Assembly: GCF_001682855.1 (NCBI RefSeq)
Contig: NZ_MAQW01000012.1
Location: 372,001 to 436,000 of the forward strand
Length of the DNA: 64,000 nt
Source: Bacillus sp. FJAT-27264
GTDB taxonomy: Bacteria; Bacillota; Bacilli; Paenibacillales; Paenibacillaceae
Direction: 5' to 3'
The notes under the pieces are model-generated. The model did no database searches. It saw only the letters and a program-made list of their open reading frames with translations, and was not told the DNA's origin. The position numbers and the translations under genes are program-made. Below, one piece after another: positions 60,639 through 64,000 of this stretch (positions are counted from its first letter, which is position 1; each line of letters opens with the position of its first letter).

Positions 60639-60698
60639 ATGAACCCCGCTCGGCTGCGATGGCTGCTGGTTTTTTTGAGATATGAGCAAGTATCCAGT
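60639..60698 (+). pseudogene. Rhodanese middle gene fragment
   Basis: The frame MNPARLRWLLVFLRYEQVSS aligns with MNAARLWWLLRYLGHEQVFI of the intact rhodanese (55720-55779). DNA identity is high over this stretch, so divergence is not ancient. Confidence 0.6.
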
Positions 60699-60791
60699 CC
60701 CTCCTTATCTCCAAACACAGCATTGCAGCAACCATCATCTGCATCGATGTGCTAAGGGCTTCACGTTTAAGCGAACAAGGATGGATTATGA

Positions 60792-61742
60792 TTACTTTAC
60801 GTCAACGCTATTCCAGCGCAGCTTGCTTAGCTCAGGAAGCACAACACCCAACAGCACTACGATAACTCCAGCCCACTGAAGTCCGCTGACTTGCTCATGT
60901 AACACGAATGAAGACAGCAATACGGCAACCGGCAGCTCGGCAGCGCCCAGAATTCCCGCCATACCACCTCCGATATGAGGAACACCTATCGCAAATAACA
61001 CGGGTGGGATAAACGCTCCGAACAAACCAAGCAAGAAACCAAATAGCAGTAACTGACTCCATAGCAACCCATTAAACAGGAAGTATGGTGGGAATAAAAT
61101 GAATAGCAGCAGCATTCCTCCGGTAACCATCCATGCACTTCGGTACGCGGGATGAACGTCAGGAACAGCTTTACCACTGAAAATAATAAACATAGAATAG
61201 CTTACTGCAGACAGAAGCCCAAGCGTAAGTCCCAGGACATTGAAACGAGCTTCGCCCTGATCCATAATCCCCGCTGCCAGCAGCGTTCCCCCGAACAGCA
61301 GTAACAAGGTTAGCAGTGTGACCTTATCAGGCCATTTGCGTTTGCTGACCGCTTGAATCAGTACGCTGATCCAAGTGAACTGAAACAGTAGAATGATTGC
61401 GAGGGACGCCGGGATGTAACGCAGGGATTGATAGTACATCAGACCGGTTACGACCGTTGGCGCTCCAGCCAACATCAGCACTATTCTATTTTTCCAAGAT
61501 AATGTACTTCTAACTACAGCTGAATTACCACCTACTGTACCTTGTCCACCCGATGTACGCTTTTCTCTAACCTTTGTGTAAAGTGCCAACAGCCAGGCAA
61601 GTATACAGCCCGTCAAGAGCTGCGTGCCAACCACTTCACCCAACTGGTACCCCTTATCGTAAGCCAATACAACAATTGTTGACAATATACCGTAGCTCAT
61701 AGCCCCCACTAGGACGGATATTAAATACTTCAAATCTTTCAT
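60792..61742 (-). CDS. EamA/DMT-family transporter
   Basis: A 316-residue membrane protein with ten predicted helices in two EamA halves (first: ISVLVGAMSYGILSTIVVLA and SLRYIPASLAIILLFQFTWI; second: LGLTLGLLSAVSYSMFIIFS and MAGILGAAELPVAVLLSSFV). Family members export amino acids or other metabolites; the substrate is unknown. The ATG at 61742 follows GGAGGTG by four or more bases; a longer frame to 61784 is not supported. Confidence 0.9.
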   Translation of the reverse strand: MKDLKYLISVLVGAMSYGILSTIVVLAYDKGYQLGEVVGTQLLTGCILAWLLALYTKVREKRTSGGQGTVGGNSAVVRSTLSWKNRIVLMLAGAPTVVTGLMYYQSLRYIPASLAIILLFQFTWISVLIQAVSKRKWPDKVTLLTLLLLFGGTLLAAGIMDQGEARFNVLGLTLGLLSAVSYSMFIIFSGKAVPDVHPAYRSAWMVTGGMLLLFILFPPYFLFNGLLWSQLLLFGFLLGLFGAFIPPVLFAIGVPHIGGGMAGILGAAELPVAVLLSSFVLHEQVSGLQWAGVIVVLLGVVLPELSKLRWNSVDVK

Positions 61743-62048
61743 TTTGCACCTCCACAATATTCCAAACCGCCTGACATAACGCAAATAAACCTAACTTCGT
61801 AATAAGGGAACTGAAGCATTTCCTTATCATCGTAGTTAGGAAGAATAGGCTTCCTGTAGAAACCTCCGCCCTTGTGGCCTTTCTTGAATGCGGAGTTATA
61901 CGAGAAATATGTGATTATTATCATCATGACGACTTTTCATATGCTACACGGCAAGTAAGCATATGTCAACCTTAAATACCATCTCTTCACTTATTACGAC
62001 TTCATGTCGATAAATTTAGAATACACATGGAAAAGTATGGAGGATAAT

Positions 62049-62426
62049 ATGAATACTAATCGTAGAACCGAACCTTTTCGATATACCCTTAAAGAACCTT
62101 TTACATTTGATCTTCATATCCTTACTATTAACGGGCTCCCGGTTCCTTCCAAGCCTGTTAGAGCTATACTATTTGACATCAGCCGTTCGGGTTGCCACCT
62201 ATCACTTCCCATTAATGTAAATCTGGAAAACAATCTAGTGCGCGTTGGCATGGAGATAGAGCTTACAGCAGAACCTACGTACATAGAAGGTACAATGAAG
62301 TGGAATAAAGAACAGGACGGCAGTTTCCATTACGGCATCCAATTGGACATTCCTGAATCTGACCGTGATCTTCTCCCAGGGGTACTTCGTAAGCTGGCTG
62401 GCGAAGGCAAAATATTGGTCCGCTGA
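62049..62426 (+). CDS. PilZ domain protein, second paralogue
   Basis: A 125-residue protein: RRTEPFRYTLKEPFTFDLHI (two adjacent Arg near the N-terminus, then Arg in PFRY) and ILFDISRSGCHLSL (D-x-S-x-x-G). It is clearly related to the PilZ protein at 47336-47716 (shared EPFRY and SRSGC). The RR-x4-R arrangement is closer to a binding-competent PilZ. The ATG at 62049 lies five bases after GGAGG. Confidence 0.8.
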   Translation: MNTNRRTEPFRYTLKEPFTFDLHILTINGLPVPSKPVRAILFDISRSGCHLSLPINVNLENNLVRVGMEIELTAEPTYIEGTMKWNKEQDGSFHYGIQLDIPESDRDLLPGVLRKLAGEGKILVR

Positions 62427-62559
62427 CCTATTAATTTACATAAAGGAATTTGCTATAGCGATCTACTAGGGTATGCCTAGAGTTAGTAGCGGAGATGTGG
62501 AAATATTGCATCCATCTCGGCTTATTGGATTGTCATTTGATTTGAAATATAGATCATAA

Positions 62560-63435
62560 CTAACGTCCCAAAAAATCCAGCATATATGTGTTCACGATTT
62601 CCGGTTTTTCTAATGGAAGCCCGTGCCCAGCCCGGGGAATGACGGTGGCTTCAATGTTATGTATTACCCTTCTGGCTCGTTCCATTGCTTGCTCCACATC
62701 ATACTGAATATCCTGATCCCCGATGAGCAGTAATGTAGGGGCAGTAATCTGCTGTAACTCATTATCTTTTATGTATGAGACGAAGAGCTTCGTTCGCGGA
62801 AGCGCGTTTTGCATGGCGATGGTGAACTGGTCTTTAAGCGTCTGATTGATGACGTTTCCTTTACCTGTCATATAATCCATCAGATTTTGAATCCTTTGGG
62901 TCGTGGGCATCATTCCCGCAAGCAAACAGCGGGTGAAAAAACCTTTGTTCTGTGGCTGTATGCCTGCACCAGGGCTCAAAATGATAACCTTGCGAATACG
63001 TGCTGATAAACGAGTAGCAAGAACCATAGTAATGAATCCACCATAAGAATGCCCACAGACATGTACCTTATCGATGTCAAGTCCATCCAGTATCTCAGTA
63101 AACCAAGTCACACAGTCCGTTTTATTTTTAATCGGCCGGATTGAACCACTCTTATTTATATCACCTGGGAAATCAATGGCATATACTCGATAACGACTAC
63201 TAAGAGCATCAATATTTTCTAACCACATTGTTGAACTGAATCCGAAACCATGTAGTAAAACCAATGGCTCAGCATATTCTGGTCCGGCAACAAGGACATG
63301 TACGAGGCCAAAAGAGGTAGTTACATATGCAGACTGAACGGGTACCTTCCATAAGTGAAGTGTATCTTGATAAGCCTTCATGACAAGATCCGGATTTCCT
63401 TTCTTTCGATAAATCGAAATCATTTCCCCATTCAT
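62560..63435 (-). CDS. Alpha/beta hydrolase
   Basis: A 291-residue alpha/beta hydrolase. Oxyanion region LVLLHGFGFSSTMW, nucleophile Ser in VHVCGHSYGGFITMV, Asp in LLIGDQDIQYD and His in RAGHGLPLEKPE complete the triad. The substrate is unknown. ATG follows GAGAGG. It is 30 bases downstream of the TetR gene and probably in the same transcript. Confidence 0.9.
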   Translation of the reverse strand: MNGEMISIYRKKGNPDLVMKAYQDTLHLWKVPVQSAYVTTSFGLVHVLVAGPEYAEPLVLLHGFGFSSTMWLENIDALSSRYRVYAIDFPGDINKSGSIRPIKNKTDCVTWFTEILDGLDIDKVHVCGHSYGGFITMVLATRLSARIRKVIILSPGAGIQPQNKGFFTRCLLAGMMPTTQRIQNLMDYMTGKGNVINQTLKDQFTIAMQNALPRTKLFVSYIKDNELQQITAPTLLLIGDQDIQYDVEQAMERARRVIHNIEATVIPRAGHGLPLEKPEIVNTYMLDFLGR

Positions 63436-63465
63436 TAGGTGATCCTCTCCTCTATCGATTACTAC

Positions 63466-64000
63466 TCATGATTGAACACGAACCATACTTGTAAAAAAAC
63501 GAATATGTGCTATCATCGTTTGCTCAATTTCTGTTGTCTCCTCTCCATCCAGCCTTCTCAATACATATAAGGAGGACATTTGGAGCAATGAATATTGATA
63601 ATTAACTGAAAGTATTCTGGGATCATGCGGTTGAATTTGTCCTAACGCAATATACTTTTCAAAAACGATCGCCATATAATTAGACATGCCTGCAACTATA
63701 TCGTTTAAGTAAATAGCTCTAGCTTCCTGATTCCTAACCTGTTCCAAATAGATAATTCGCCAGATCTTCTCCATCTTTGGATTTTGAATATGCTCCATGA
63801 AGTTTTGAAAACCTCGCATCAAAAACATTTCTACATCCATAGCCGACACGATGGCATCAAGACCTTCTAATGGTGGAATTATTTTAGATATATCCATTCG
63901 AAAATTATAGTAAATCGTTTCCAGTATCACTGCTTTGCTTTGAAAATGATTGTACAAAGAACTCTCCTTAATACCCACCTCCCTCGTGATATCCCGAATC
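63466..64000 (-). CDS. TetR-family regulator, cut by the right window edge
   Basis: The reading frame is open to the last base: IRDITREVGIKESSLYNHFQ is the recognition helix of a TetR domain, so the true start lies outside the window; the internal GTG at 63978 is not the start. The C-terminal ligand domain (about 130 residues) has no recognised ligand. It likely controls the hydrolase gene that follows. Confidence 0.88.
   Translation of the reverse strand, partial: IRDITREVGIKESSLYNHFQSKAVILETIYYNFRMDISKIIPPLEGLDAIVSAMDVEMFLMRGFQNFMEHIQNPKMEKIWRIIYLEQVRNQEARAIYLNDIVAGMSNYMAIVFEKYIALGQIQPHDPRILSVNYQYSLLQMSSLYVLRRLDGEETTEIEQTMIAHIRFFTSMVRVQS

Noticed and set aside
61739..61927. 62-residue minus-strand frame overlapping the EamA start
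   Set aside because: No ribosome binding site and no recognisable motif; it overlaps the RBS and first codon of the transporter gene.

Overview
The window reads as chromosome of a spore-forming member of the Firmicutes, most likely Paenibacillus. Support comes from the conserved block rsmD-coaD-ylbJ-sepM(ylbL)-tmcAL(ylbM)-yceD-rpmF followed by fapR-plsX-fabH-fabD-fabG-acpP-fabF-rnc-smc-ftsY, from AGGAGG-type ribosome binding sites with frequent GTG and TTG starts, and from a FapR box in front of fapR. Genus level is inference. No tRNA, rRNA or CRISPR array was seen.

Layout. 1-11.8 kb: start of a BglG/GlcT-type antiterminator with its own promoter and terminator leader, an orphan hybrid histidine kinase, a DivIVA/GpsB-like protein, a PadR regulator, helicase HrpB, a DUF1992 protein, a VOC protein, and a three-gene operon of circularly permuted ATP-grasp, alpha-E protein and transglutaminase. 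12.2-23.4 kb (accessory): interspersed repeats, a binding-protein ABC transporter operon, an AT-rich PD-(D/E)XK nuclease gene with a decayed OLD-type ATPase relic, a glycerophosphodiester phosphodiesterase (GDPD) gene, and a divergent regulator that fuses a LacI-type repressor to a complete solute-binding-protein domain. The same 18-bp LacI-like operator lies at the transporter promoter and at the GDPD/regulator promoter, so these genes probably form one regulon. 23.5-41.3 kb (core): signal recognition (ftsY), chromosome condensation (smc), RNase III, fatty acid and phospholipid synthesis under FapR, ribosomal protein L32, tRNA modification, coenzyme A synthesis and a sporulation membrane protein. 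41.3-47.8 kb (accessory): repeats, gene remnants, tiny genes, a phage-like holin/endolysin pair, a pentapeptide-repeat protein and a PilZ protein. 47.8-55.3 kb: a five-gene operon with a YtrA-like GntR repressor between two ABC exporters, then a three-gene membrane/vWA/TelA operon. 55.4-64 kb: rhodanese, photolyase, HpaB-type monooxygenase, EamA transporter, second PilZ protein, alpha/beta hydrolase and a TetR regulator cut by the window end, with several gene fragments between them.

The most notable non-genic structure is a 187-bp element present twice (12272-12458 and 41816-42002). Each copy has four 23-bp units, two forward and two inverted, at almost identical offsets. A second repeat family (about 37 of 39 bases identical) occurs at 28376 and 38865. 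All functional statements come from reading the sequence and from remembered family motifs; no search was run.
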